A stretch of 64,000 nucleotides of DNA, taken from the NCBI GenBank assembly GCA_964650485.1, contig CAZYTX010000002.1:62001-126000 (forward strand). The letters are read 5' to 3'. The first letter of the stretch is position 1; every line of letters starts with the position of its first letter. This DNA comes from CAZYTX01 sp964650485 (GTDB taxonomy: Bacteria > RBG-13-61-14 > DATKZS01). Under the pieces are notes generated by a model that saw only the letters and a list, made by a program, of their open reading frames with translations, did not search any database and was not told where the DNA came from. Both the position numbers and the translations under genes were made by a program. Positions 16,802 to 24,557 of the stretch are shown piece after piece.

Positions 16802-18393
16802 CTTTTTTGCTCCGGGTTATTTTCGACCGGCCGGCCTTCGTTCTCGAGCAGGCCCTCCAGCACCGCGGTGCAGGTCACCTGCAGCGGGTCGTCGCCCTCC
16901 CCGGCGTAACGGGCCAGGGCCTGGATGGCGCTCTCTCCTCCCAGCCTTCCCAGGGCCTCGGCAGCCTTGATCCGAAGACGCAGCCTGGGCGCGCGGTTTA
17001 TAAGCGAGAAACGGTTGAGCTGCTTTATGAGGTGGGGCAGGGCCTCCCTGGAGCCGATGCGGCCCAGGGACTCGATCACAGCCTCCAGAAGAGGCACGGT
17101 CTCTTCCCTGACCGGCTTTTTCTTCAGCAGCTTTATAAGCGCCGGCACCGCGGCCAGGTCCTTGCTCTCTCCGAGGGCGGAGCTGATAAGTATCTGGGTG
17201 TCCCGGTTCTCGACCTGCGACAGGGCCGAGATCAAGGCACGGGAAGACTCTATGCCTTTTATCTTGGTGAGCGCGCGCACAGCCTCCTTTTTCACCCGCG
17301 GGTCGTCATGATATATAAAAGGCCTTATCGCTTCGGTGGTGTCCTTGTGTCTCAGCTCTCCCAGAAGATACAGGGCCTTGCGAACACGGGCCGGGTCCTC
17401 TCCACCCAGGGCGGACACCAGCGGGCTTTTGGCCCTGTCCCCGTAAGAGAGCGCCAGCTTGACAAGGGGCTTGTACGCGCTCACCGCCTCCTTGCCGGCG
17501 ATTACGTTCAAGACTTCATCAATAACCGACACCCCGGTAAGCTTGAACACCCTCTCCAGGGGGGCCTTTTCATCCGCGACCGCTCTTGCGTACCACGAGA
17601 GCAGGTGTGAGAGGAAATCGCCCACGTTCAGAGTGCGCACGCTCTTCTGGGCCATTGCCCGCACCTGGGTGTTCCCCGGTCCCGGTCTCATCTCCTCGGT
17701 GGCGTGCGATGACACCGCGGCCAGTATTTTCCAGGCATGGTCGTAGCTCTGCTCCTCTATGAGCGGCCTGGCAATGACCTCGATCTCCCGTAAAAGATGA
17801 GTGAACCGGTCAGGGTCAGTCTCGCGGTCGAGCTCAGCCAGCACCTCCTCTATGCGGGAATCAACCAGCTCGGGCCCCTCTTCCTGGGCCTCCTCTTCAG
17901 GACCGGCCATTGCGGCCACGCGGTTAAAGTCTATCTCGTTCACCCAGACCGTGCGCATCTCTCTTTCCTGGATCCACCGTTCGATGAACCTTCCCTTGCG
18001 GAACCTCTCCGGGTCCTGCATGAGCATCTCCAGGAAGGACGTGAAGTCATCCACGGAAAGCTCCTTTCTCAAGGAGAAGCTCTTCACCTGTCTAAGGTGC
18101 ATCTCATTGGCCAGCTCCTGGATCAGCGGCTGGGTCGCGCCCATCTTCACGTCGTCATAGAGGAAGTGGTTCCTGCCCACCTGGAAGGAGAGGTCCCCCA
18201 CCATGTGGAGAATGACCTGGATCCCGCCGAAGGCCTGGCCCAGCATGTTTGCACGCTGCGGGTGCCGGGGAGGGTACATGCTGATGGCGCGCAGGGCCTT
18301 GCCGGTCTCGGTTAGCACCGCCTCCCTGTGCCTTGACTCGGAAAGCCGGTCCTTTTCGTTGCCGGGGCTTTGCTTTGTGATCTCTTCTTTCAT
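16798..18393 (-). CDS. HEAT-repeat protein with HD-GYP-partner N-terminal domain
   Basis: 531 residues, no signal peptide or membrane helix. Residues about 25-165 contain MYPPRHPQRANML, LSVDDFTSFLEMLMQDPERF and an ERWIQEREMRTV tail, the same order of motifs as in the HD-GYP protein that follows. From about residue 330 there are HEAT/PBS-lyase-type helical repeats (RKALYLLGELRHKDTTEAI, KKEAVRALTKIKGIESSRAL, LPHLIKQL, AAEALGRLGGESAIQALARY). These usually form protein-binding solenoids. It is probably an adaptor linking the HD-GYP enzyme to the AAA/VWA pair upstream. The function is unknown. Confidence 0.75.
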   Translation of the reverse strand: MKEEITKQSPGNEKDRLSESRHREAVLTETGKALRAISMYPPRHPQRANMLGQAFGGIQVILHMVGDLSFQVGRNHFLYDDVKMGATQPLIQELANEMHLRQVKSFSLRKELSVDDFTSFLEMLMQDPERFRKGRFIERWIQEREMRTVWVNEIDFNRVAAMAGPEEEAQEEGPELVDSRIEEVLAELDRETDPDRFTHLLREIEVIARPLIEEQSYDHAWKILAAVSSHATEEMRPGPGNTQVRAMAQKSVRTLNVGDFLSHLLSWYARAVADEKAPLERVFKLTGVSVIDEVLNVIAGKEAVSAYKPLVKLALSYGDRAKSPLVSALGGEDPARVRKALYLLGELRHKDTTEAIRPFIYHDDPRVKKEAVRALTKIKGIESSRALISALSQVENRDTQILISSALGESKDLAAVPALIKLLKKKPVREETVPLLEAVIESLGRIGSREALPHLIKQLNRFSLINRAPRLRLRIKAAEALGRLGGESAIQALARYAGEGDDPLQVTCTAVLEGLLENEGRPVENNPEQKR

Positions 18394-18399
18394 TGGTCT

Positions 18400-20049
18400 T
18401 CAGTGTATGATTTTCCTGCGCTTGCCCAGGAAGTCCAGCAGCAGGTACTTGCCAAGCTGATCCGGCGAGGTGAAGAAGGCCCTTCCCTTGTTGATCCTGG
18501 TCATCTCTTCCACAAAGCTCACCAGGGCCGGCTGTCGGTCGAGCATGAAGGTGTTGATGGTTATCCCCTGGCTGGTGACCTTCTTCACCTGTGCCAGGGT
18601 GTTCTTGTTGGACTCCGGGGCCACCCCGAATGTTGGCCACTCGATATGTAGCTGGCCGTTCAAAAAGAACGCGGTGGGCTGGCCGTCGGTTATGAGTATC
18701 ACCTGCGGCCTGGCCTGCCTGTGCTTTGCGAGCAGGCGGGACGATAGCATGAGAGCGTCCTGGATGTTGGTGAAGATGTCCTCCCCAAGGCCGCCGGCAG
18801 CCTCCAAGAGCTCTTTCTTGGTGAGTTCCTTGGCCGTGGTGGCGAACCCTATGAGGTAGAAGTAGTCGCGCGGGAACTTGCTCCGTATAAGCTGGTCAAG
18901 TGCCAGGGCCACCTTCTTGGCCGCGCCGAAGCGGCCTCCCTGGAACATGGAAAGGCTCATGTCCAGGAGAAGGGCGGTGGCCGACCTGCTCCAGTGCTCG
19001 GTCTCGCACACCTCGAAATCGCCCGCCTTGATCCGCACGCCCTCAGAGAAGGACTTGCCTTCCGAGCACTCGCGCATGATCGCGTTCATGAGGGTCTTTG
19101 TAAGCTGTGGTCTGAAGGGCTCGCCGAACCTTAGCGGCTTGGTCTGGTCCGGCAGTGGTGTGACCAGCCCGGTCTGGGTGGAAGGGTGCGCGCCCAGCGG
19201 GGTCTGGCCCAGCATGGCGTAGATATCGGAGAGGGCCTTCTCTCCCAGCTTCCTCATTGCCATGGGGGAGAGGTCCAGACCCTGGCCGTGGTCCATCACG
19301 TAACCGGACTCCTTCAAAAACTCGGAAAACTGCATGAAGCGCTCGATGGCGCGGCGGGACTGCTCGCCCAGTTGCTCGGCCAGGGCATCGAGGTCGAGCC
19401 TTTCCAGGTCGCCGCGCTCAAGGGCGCGGATGAGCTCATCTATCTTCTCGACCTGCCTCATAAGCTCGCGGGCCTCTTCCATGGTCATCTGCCTGCCCGA
19501 GCCGAAGAAGTTGTTTTGCAGGAAGTCCATGAGGCCCTGCATCTGCTCGAGGAACTCCTGGAACCTGGCCGTGGCCTCGGGGTCCACGAAGTCGTAGTTC
19601 TTCAAGCTCTCCACCGCGTCCCGGAGCTTTTTGGGCAGGCTTTGCAGCTCTTGCTCCCTGCTCAGCATCTCCTGCATCTTCTGCTTGAACGTCTCCGGGT
19701 CCGGGCGGGCCCCGTCTGCAAGCTGCTGCTGCCTGTCCCTCACCGTGGAGAGCTCCTGTTCCACTATGTCTTCGAGCATCTGCCTCATCTTTTCGGTGAG
19801 GCCGGAGGGGTTCATCTGGGAGAGTTTCCTGGACCTTTGCTGCCTGAGCTGCCGCATCATCCTGTCCAGGCCGGCAAGGTCAACCATCTGGGATCCCATG
19901 TGCACGCCTTCCCTCATCATCCATTCCAGGGCAAAGGAGGCGTCGCCGGTCTGCATGTACTTCTCCATGAAGCTGTCCAGCATGGACCTGTACTCGAGCT
20001 CGATGTCCTGCGACCCGTCCCACCGGGCGTATCTTATAAGCTCATCCAT
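18400..20049 (-). CDS. VWA-domain protein partnered with an AAA ATPase
   Basis: 549 residues. The N-terminal two-thirds is helical and charged, with Gln/Arg/Glu-rich coiled stretches (RQLRQQRSRKLSQM, RQQQLADGARPD). The C-terminal about 190 residues form a von Willebrand A domain with a complete MIDAS: DMSLS (DxSxS), the Thr region at GEDIFTNIQDA and ITDGQPTAFF. Such proteins pair with MoxR or ChlI/ChlD-type ATPases and act as metal-insertion or assembly chaperones. The ATPase is 24 bp upstream in the same operon. The client is unknown. Confidence 0.83.
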   Translation of the reverse strand: MDELIRYARWDGSQDIELEYRSMLDSFMEKYMQTGDASFALEWMMREGVHMGSQMVDLAGLDRMMRQLRQQRSRKLSQMNPSGLTEKMRQMLEDIVEQELSTVRDRQQQLADGARPDPETFKQKMQEMLSREQELQSLPKKLRDAVESLKNYDFVDPEATARFQEFLEQMQGLMDFLQNNFFGSGRQMTMEEARELMRQVEKIDELIRALERGDLERLDLDALAEQLGEQSRRAIERFMQFSEFLKESGYVMDHGQGLDLSPMAMRKLGEKALSDIYAMLGQTPLGAHPSTQTGLVTPLPDQTKPLRFGEPFRPQLTKTLMNAIMRECSEGKSFSEGVRIKAGDFEVCETEHWSRSATALLLDMSLSMFQGGRFGAAKKVALALDQLIRSKFPRDYFYLIGFATTAKELTKKELLEAAGGLGEDIFTNIQDALMLSSRLLAKHRQARPQVILITDGQPTAFFLNGQLHIEWPTFGVAPESNKNTLAQVKKVTSQGITINTFMLDRQPALVSFVEEMTRINKGRAFFTSPDQLGKYLLLDFLGKRRKIIH

Positions 20050-20073
20050 GGTCCTTACCGGACAATATAGGCA

Positions 20074-21525
20074 TCAGATAAGGTCCGTGCCCCGCCCGTG
20101 CACGGGTCCGGGCCTGCGCTCGACCCTCTTGAATCTGGCCCCGGTCTCGATCTGCTCCTTGTTGAGCCTCCTGTAGAGGTGCAGGCCCTCGAGGATAAGC
20201 TCGCAGGCCGCGGCGATTTCGCCCTCCGATTCCTCGATCCCAAGCGCAGCCGCGGCCTCCCTCACCGAGGGCATGTAGTTGTAAAACTCCACGTACTCGG
20301 AGGCCGCGAGGAAAGCGCCTACCTCCATGACCGCGCCCTTGTCGAACTCGGCCACCACGTCCTCGAACTGGTCGGGCCTGAACAGGGAGTCGAACACGTG
20401 CTTCACCGCTCTGTTTATGAGCTTCTGTATGACCTCTTCCTCGGTGGCCTCCTCGCCGGTGTACTCGAGCTCCAGCCTGCCCCTGGTGCTGGCCATGAGC
20501 GCTGCAAGGTCGCTCACCCTGGGCGCCACCTGTCCCTCGCCCAGGAGCAGGGCTCTCCTGCGGGCGTTGGCCACCAGGTTCTCTAAGTTGGCCACGCTCA
20601 TGCGCACGGAGACCCCGGAGGACTGGTTGACCTCGGGCGAGTGCCGTGCCTCGAAGGTGATCCCCACCACTATCTTCTTGATGAATTCCGGCACCACCAG
20701 GTCCTCGCCGGCAGCGGGCTGGACCACGCTCTCCTGGTCCACTATCTCCACCTCGATCTCCCGCTGCCGTGGATAGTGGGTGCGCACGTGGCTTGCGTAG
20801 CGGTCCTTGAGCGGGGTGATGATGCGGCCCCGGTGGGTGTAGTCTTCCGGGTTGGCGGTGGCCACGATGAGCATGTCAAGGGGCAGCAGCACCTTGAAGC
20901 CCTTTATCTGCACGTCCCGCTCCTCCAGGATGTTGAACAGCCCCACCTGCACCTTCTCGGAGAGGTCGGGCAGCTCGTTTATGGCGAAGATGCCCCGGTT
21001 GAGCCTGGGCATGAGCCCGAAGTGGATCACCCCCTCGTCCGATAAGTATCGGCCCTCGGCCACCTTGATGGGGTCAACGTCGCCGATGAGGTCGGCCATG
21101 GACACGTCCGGTGTGGCCAGCTTCTCCCCGTAGCGCAGCTCTCGGCCGAGCCATTTTACCGGGAGCCGGTCGCCCATCTCGATGGCCTTCATCCTGCATT
21201 CACGACAGATGGGATCGAAGGGGTCGTCGTTTATCTCGCAGCCCTCCACCACAGGGACATACTCGTCCAGGAGCCCGGCAAGCGCGCGGATGAGCCTGGA
21301 CTTGGCCTGGCCCCGCTCGCCCAGTATGAGGATGTCGTGCCCGGCGAGGATGGCGTTCACCATCTCGGGTATGGCGCTTTGCTCGTAGCCGATTATACCC
21401 GGGAACAGGATTTCTCCAGAGCCCAGCCGGGAACGCATGTTCCGGGCCAGCTCCTGTTTGATGGTGGAAGGCTCCCACCCCGCGGCCCGGAGCTCCCCCT
21501 TGGTGTGTATGTGTTCCTTGTTCAT
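20074..21525 (-). CDS. AAA ATPase of the ChlI/MoxR (magnesium-chelatase-like) class
   Basis: About 483 residues from ATG 21525; ATG 21534 is possible, and neither has a clear ribosome site. Walker A is LGERGQAKSRL, with Ala before Lys in place of the usual Gly. The Walker B region reads GIFAINELPDL, with Asn where Asp is usual. An insertion with two CxxC-like Cys (PICRECRM) lies between them. Sensor 1 is IVATANPEDY, and TPLKDRYASHVRTHYP is typical of ChlI/MoxR. It forms a pair with the VWA protein and heads the operon continuing through the HEAT and HD-GYP genes. Confidence 0.83.
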   Translation of the reverse strand: MNKEHIHTKGELRAAGWEPSTIKQELARNMRSRLGSGEILFPGIIGYEQSAIPEMVNAILAGHDILILGERGQAKSRLIRALAGLLDEYVPVVEGCEINDDPFDPICRECRMKAIEMGDRLPVKWLGRELRYGEKLATPDVSMADLIGDVDPIKVAEGRYLSDEGVIHFGLMPRLNRGIFAINELPDLSEKVQVGLFNILEERDVQIKGFKVLLPLDMLIVATANPEDYTHRGRIITPLKDRYASHVRTHYPRQREIEVEIVDQESVVQPAAGEDLVVPEFIKKIVVGITFEARHSPEVNQSSGVSVRMSVANLENLVANARRRALLLGEGQVAPRVSDLAALMASTRGRLELEYTGEEATEEEVIQKLINRAVKHVFDSLFRPDQFEDVVAEFDKGAVMEVGAFLAASEYVEFYNYMPSVREAAAALGIEESEGEIAAACELILEGLHLYRRLNKEQIETGARFKRVERRPGPVHGRGTDLI

Positions 21526-21689
21526 GATATCCATAGGCTTTAAGCTAGCATAACAGGGGGTGCCCTTCAAAAAATCGGACGTATGCCAGCAATTCCGCAA
21601 CCCCGGAAATACATCATCATAACTACTTATATCAACGATAGAAATCTTCCTTGGCCCATCGCTTAGCAAAGTCGCGATTGAAAAAGGGC

Positions 21690-21718
21690 TTGACTTCTTC
21701 CCCGATATTTAATGTAAT
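21690..21718 (+). promoter_or_regulatory. Sigma-70 promoter of the degenerate toxin locus
   Basis: TTGACT (21690-21695) and TGTAAT (21713-21718) with an optimal 17-bp spacer in AT-rich sequence. It lies about 115 bp upstream of the toxin remnant, which leaves little room for an antitoxin gene. Confidence 0.5.
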
Positions 21719-21834
21719 AAAATTAAATGTCTTAGAATAAAGAGGCGCCATGAAACATAGAACCGGACAGTCAGAAAGGGAAAGGAAGGCAAGAGTAATC
21801 TGCTGGTTATATAAATATGTTTTGGAGGTTCTCT

Positions 21835-21922
21835 ATGACTGAAGTTATGGACCGAAGACGCACTTTATGATTTGGAAAGACTCGATCCTGCCATACTGTT
21901 CCGCATTGTAAGAAAAGTAACA
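21835..21922 (+). pseudogene. RelE/ParE-type toxin remnant (N-terminal 28 residues, frameshifted)
   Basis: TTTTGGAGG precedes ATG 21835. Dropping one base (the A at 21838) gives a frame reading LKLWTEDALYDLERLDP then AILFRIVRKV, which is the start of a RelE/ParE-family toxin (WT-E-AL-DLE-LD, RI--KV). Downstream of about 21922 the frame no longer resembles a toxin and the usual C-terminal Arg/Tyr residues are absent. As written, the ATG frame stops after 11 codons. This is therefore a dead fragment. No antitoxin gene is recognisable upstream. Confidence 0.5.
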
Positions 21923-22076
21923 AGCCCCCCCCTCGTTTGTTTTGCCCCCCGGATACTGAAAAAGGGGTTGGTTCATCAAAGTGTCTCGCTGGCATTCTTG
22001 TGCCCGCTCGAACAATGTGGTATGAAGTTAGATTATCTGTCTGGGCGGGTCCCTGGCGTTAACAAGGAGGAGGAAC

Positions 22077-22616
22077 ATGACTGCCGCGCAGAAAAAGAGC
22101 GTATCATTGTCCTACAGGATCAAGGAGGCGGTGGTGAGCACGTCTCTTCTGGCCTCGGGCGTGGCCTTCGAGATGGTCTCGGCCCGCAGCCCCGAGTTCC
22201 AGGCCGAGCTTAGCGACTGGGAGGAGGGCAGGGTGTTCTCCATGGGGGTGCTGCCCGACGGTCCCGCCATCGCGGTGAGGAAGGAAGCGGGCAGGCTCCG
22301 CTACCTGGGCAGGGGCCACCACGGCTCGAAGCTCAGGATCATGTTCAAGAACGTGGACTGCGCGCTCATGGCCCTTACCGGCCAGATAGCGGCCTACACC
22401 GCGTTCGCGCAGCACCGGGCCATCGTGCAGGGGAGCATAAACCAGGCCATGCAGGCAAACCGGGCCATGGCCATGGTGCAGAAGTTCCTCATGCCGGGCA
22501 TCTTCATGAAGAAGCTGGCAAAGAGGCCGCCCAGGATGTCCGCGGCAGACCTGGTGCTAAAGGCCAGGGTGTTCGCAACACTGACCCCGGCGCTTGTCAT
22601 GAACGCAAGAAAGTAA
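22077..22616 (+). CDS. Conserved hypothetical protein, possibly SCP2-like
   Basis: 179 residues with a strong site (AACAAGGAGGAGG) before the ATG. It is soluble, with an alpha/beta start, a GRGHHGSKLRIMFKNVD strand region and a long helical part (LTGQIAAYTAFAQHR, GSINQAMQANRAMAMVQKF). The pattern of a hydrophobic-ligand fold followed by an LTG and a QG-I block resembles sterol-carrier (SCP2) domains, but no motif is decisive. It is 40 bp upstream of the alcohol dehydrogenase on the same strand and likely co-transcribed, so a lipid or aldehyde-related role is inferred. Confidence 0.6.
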   Translation: MTAAQKKSVSLSYRIKEAVVSTSLLASGVAFEMVSARSPEFQAELSDWEEGRVFSMGVLPDGPAIAVRKEAGRLRYLGRGHHGSKLRIMFKNVDCALMALTGQIAAYTAFAQHRAIVQGSINQAMQANRAMAMVQKFLMPGIFMKKLAKRPPRMSAADLVLKARVFATLTPALVMNARK

Positions 22617-22656
22617 AAGGCATTCAGGCGAAACACTTAAAACAAGGAGAATTGAA

Positions 22657-23838
22657 ATGGTTACGGTGCCTGACTATTACGAGTTCTTTTGTCCGGTCAA
22701 GATCGTGAGCGGCAAGGCCGCCCTCAAGAACCTGCCCTACGAGATGGACCAGCTAGGCGCAAACAAGGCCCTGGTTATAACCGACCAGGGGGTGGTCGGC
22801 GCCGGACTTGTCAAGCTGGTGCAGGGGGCCTTCGAGGGCTCGGACAAAGAGATCGGAGCGGTCTATGACCAGACCCCTCCTGACTCCTCGGACAAGGTGG
22901 TGGACGAGGTGGCCCGCCTGTACAAGGACAAGGGGTGCGACTGCCTGGTCGCGGTGGGAGGCGGGAGTTGTATTGACACTGCCAAGGGCGTGAACATCGT
23001 GGTCACGGAGGGCTCCGGCAACCTGCTCGAGCTGCAAGGGGCCGAGAGCCTGAAGAAGGACCTGAAACCATTTATAGTGATCCCAACGACCGCGGGAACC
23101 GGCTCCGAGGCAACCATGGCAGCGGTCATAACCAACACCCAGAAGAACATCAAGATGTCATTCACCTCATACAAGCTCATTCCAAACGTGGCCATACTCG
23201 ACCCCGAGATGACAATGACCATGCCGGCGAAGATCACCGCGGCAACCGGCATGGACGCGCTAACCCACGCCATCGAGGCATACTACTGCCTGCAGAAGAA
23301 CCCGGTCTCCGACTCCTTCTCCCTGGCCGCAATAAAGCTCATAATGAAAAACCTGGTAAAGTGCGTGCAAGACGGCAACGACAAACAGGCCCGCCTGGAG
23401 ATGGCAAATGCCGCCCTGCTCGCCGGGATAAGCTTCTCAAACGCGCTGGTGGGGGTGGTGCACTCCCTGGCGCACGCCACCGGCGGGGTGGCGCACGTGC
23501 CCCACGGCGTGGCCAACGCCATCTTCCTGCCAATAGGAATGGAGTACAACCTGGACAAGAGTGCGGAGCTTATCGCAGAGCTGGCGCCTCTTCTAGGGGT
23601 GGAGAATATAACGGGAGATTCCAGAAAGGACGCCCAAGCCGCGATCCAGGTAATACGAGACCTTAACAAGGACCTGAACAGGCTGTCGGGCATGCCCATC
23701 ACCCTGAAGGACGCGGGCGTCAAAGAGGACCAGCTTGAACAGATAGCCAAGGTGGCCATAGACGACGGCACCGTGGCCATGAACCCCGAGGAGGTCACCA
23801 AAGACGACGCGATCGGCCTGCTCAAGAAGGCCTACTGA
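22657..23838 (+). CDS. Iron-containing (group III) alcohol dehydrogenase
   Basis: 393 residues, the standard length. The NAD-binding GGGSCIDTAKG, IPTTAGTGSEAT, and the Fe-binding set (Asp in ATGMDALTHAIEAY with its His, then HSLAHATGGVAHVPHG) are all present. These enzymes interconvert alcohols such as ethanol, butanol or 1,3-propanediol with their aldehydes, mostly in anaerobes. AAGGAGA lies before the ATG. The substrate cannot be decided from sequence. It is flanked on both sides by dead toxin-antitoxin genes. Confidence 0.92.
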   Translation: MVTVPDYYEFFCPVKIVSGKAALKNLPYEMDQLGANKALVITDQGVVGAGLVKLVQGAFEGSDKEIGAVYDQTPPDSSDKVVDEVARLYKDKGCDCLVAVGGGSCIDTAKGVNIVVTEGSGNLLELQGAESLKKDLKPFIVIPTTAGTGSEATMAAVITNTQKNIKMSFTSYKLIPNVAILDPEMTMTMPAKITAATGMDALTHAIEAYYCLQKNPVSDSFSLAAIKLIMKNLVKCVQDGNDKQARLEMANAALLAGISFSNALVGVVHSLAHATGGVAHVPHGVANAIFLPIGMEYNLDKSAELIAELAPLLGVENITGDSRKDAQAAIQVIRDLNKDLNRLSGMPITLKDAGVKEDQLEQIAKVAIDDGTVAMNPEEVTKDDAIGLLKKAY

Positions 23839-23932
23839 TACCGACCGAAAACCCTACCCGAGGCAACGACGCAATGGCGCCACAAAGAAATTTTGCGGCT
23901 TGGCCTTTGCTGAAACCCTGGCCCGCCCCCAT

Positions 23933-23950
23933 AAAAACCCACAGGTTTTT
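23933..23950. terminator. Possible weak intrinsic terminator after the alcohol dehydrogenase
   Basis: AAAAACC (23933-23939) and GGTTTTT (23944-23950) form a 7-bp stem with a 4-base loop. The right arm ends in a T-run followed by AATTT. The stem is AT-rich, hence weak. The symmetry would allow action in both directions. Confidence 0.4.
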
Positions 23951-23953
23951 AAT

Positions 23954-23982
23954 TTGAGTAGCCTCGAAATCTATCGTATATT
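23954..23982 (+). promoter_or_regulatory. Sigma-70 promoter of the hicBA remnant
   Basis: TTGAGT (23954-23959) and TATATT (23977-23982) with a 17-bp spacer. The expected start, near 23989, is about 50 nt before the hicB ATG. It appears intact although the genes it serves are broken. Confidence 0.52.
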
Positions 23983-24038
23983 CTTGAGTGAAGATAAATA
24001 AAGCCTGATTACCGTTTTCTTATAGGAGGCATGGACAT

Positions 24039-24281
24039 ATGTTGCTTGATTACATTGAGGCTGCGCTACGCCACGCCGAATACGAAATTCTGCCGGACGA
24101 CGGCAAATATTACGGGGAAATACCGGAGTGCAACGGGGTCTACGCCCATGCCGACACCCTGGAAGCCTGCCGGGATGAGCTCCAGGAAGTGCTCGAGGAA
24201 TGAATTCTATTCCGTGTTCACAAGAATCTCCCTCTCCCGGAAATCAACGGGATTAAATTGTCAATCAAAGAAGTCGCCTGA
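24039..24281 (+). pseudogene. hicB: HicB-family antitoxin with a nonsense codon (TGG to TGA)
   Basis: AGGAGG precedes ATG 24039. The frame reads MLLDYIEAALRHAEYEIL, YYGEIPECNGVYAHADTLEA and CRDELQEVLEE, the short HicB fold, and stops at TGA 24201-24203 after 54 residues. The same frame then continues ILFRVHKNLPLPEINGIKLS and IKEVA before a second stop at 24279-24281, matching the family C-terminus. The family has a Trp exactly at the TGA position, so a single G-to-A change explains the break. Read through, the protein is 80 residues. It overlaps hicA by one base. Confidence 0.7.
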
Positions 24282-24501
24282 TGCCCCCTTTTGGACCGGT
24301 CAAGCCAAAGGACTTGATCCGCCTCCTCAAGCAACTCGGTTTTGAAGGTCCTTACTCGGGAGGCAAGCACCAGTTCATGGTGCGCGGCGACGTTACTGTT
24401 CGCTTCCCAATCCGCATCAAAAAGACGTAGGCCAACCACTCCTGGCAAGAATTCTGCGGCAGGCCGAAGTCACTCGTAAAGAATGGGAGGAATTGCAATA
24501 A
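24281..24501 (+). pseudogene. hicA: HicA-family mRNA-interferase toxin with a one-base deletion
   Basis: The frame starts at ATG 24281 and reads PVKPKDLIRLLKQLGFEGPY then SGGKHQFMVRGDVTVRFP, including the catalytic His of HicA. It then shifts and stops at TAG 24428-24430 (49 residues). Adding one A to the AA at 24409-24410 restores NPHQKDVGQPLLARILRQAE and VTRKEWEELQ to a stop at 24499-24501, the complete HicA C-terminus. The order hicB-hicA is reversed from E. coli but common for this short HicB type. The toxin should be inactive as written. Confidence 0.7.
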
Positions 24502-24513
24502 CAAAAACCCTGC

Positions 24514-24557
24514 CCCTCACACTTCAAAACTCAAAACTCGCACCTCACCCCTCACCC
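24514..24557. repeat. Low-complexity CTCA-rich repeat between hicA and the YhaN gene
   Basis: A run of short near-repeats (CTCACACTTCAAAACTCAAAA, then CTCGCACCTCACCCCTCACC) fills the gap. A similar CTCGCTACTCGCTTCTCG run occurs after pstS. Such short runs may be dispersed intergenic repeats of this genome. The function is unknown. Confidence 0.4.

Larger units (their letters stand above)
21526..22076 (+). other. 550-bp AT-richer gap with promoter and toxin remnant, no intact gene
   Basis: Between the AAA operon (reading left) and the next plus-strand gene, base composition falls clearly below that of the flanks. I see one good sigma-70 promoter (21690-21718), a toxin remnant (from 21835) and no complete reading frame with coding character. 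The stretch from about 21923 to 22060 shows nothing I recognise. Confidence 0.5.

Noticed and set aside
21751..21798. Small ORF (15 codons) downstream of the 21690 promoter as an antitoxin
   Set aside because: Too short, with no recognisable antitoxin fold and no overlap with the toxin start, although AGAGG precedes its ATG.
24201..24203. Selenocysteine or stop readthrough at the HicB TGA
   Set aside because: The codon sits exactly where homologues have Trp, so a TGG-to-TGA change is the simplest cause. I see no SECIS-like hairpin in the first 40 bases after it, and hicA is broken as well.
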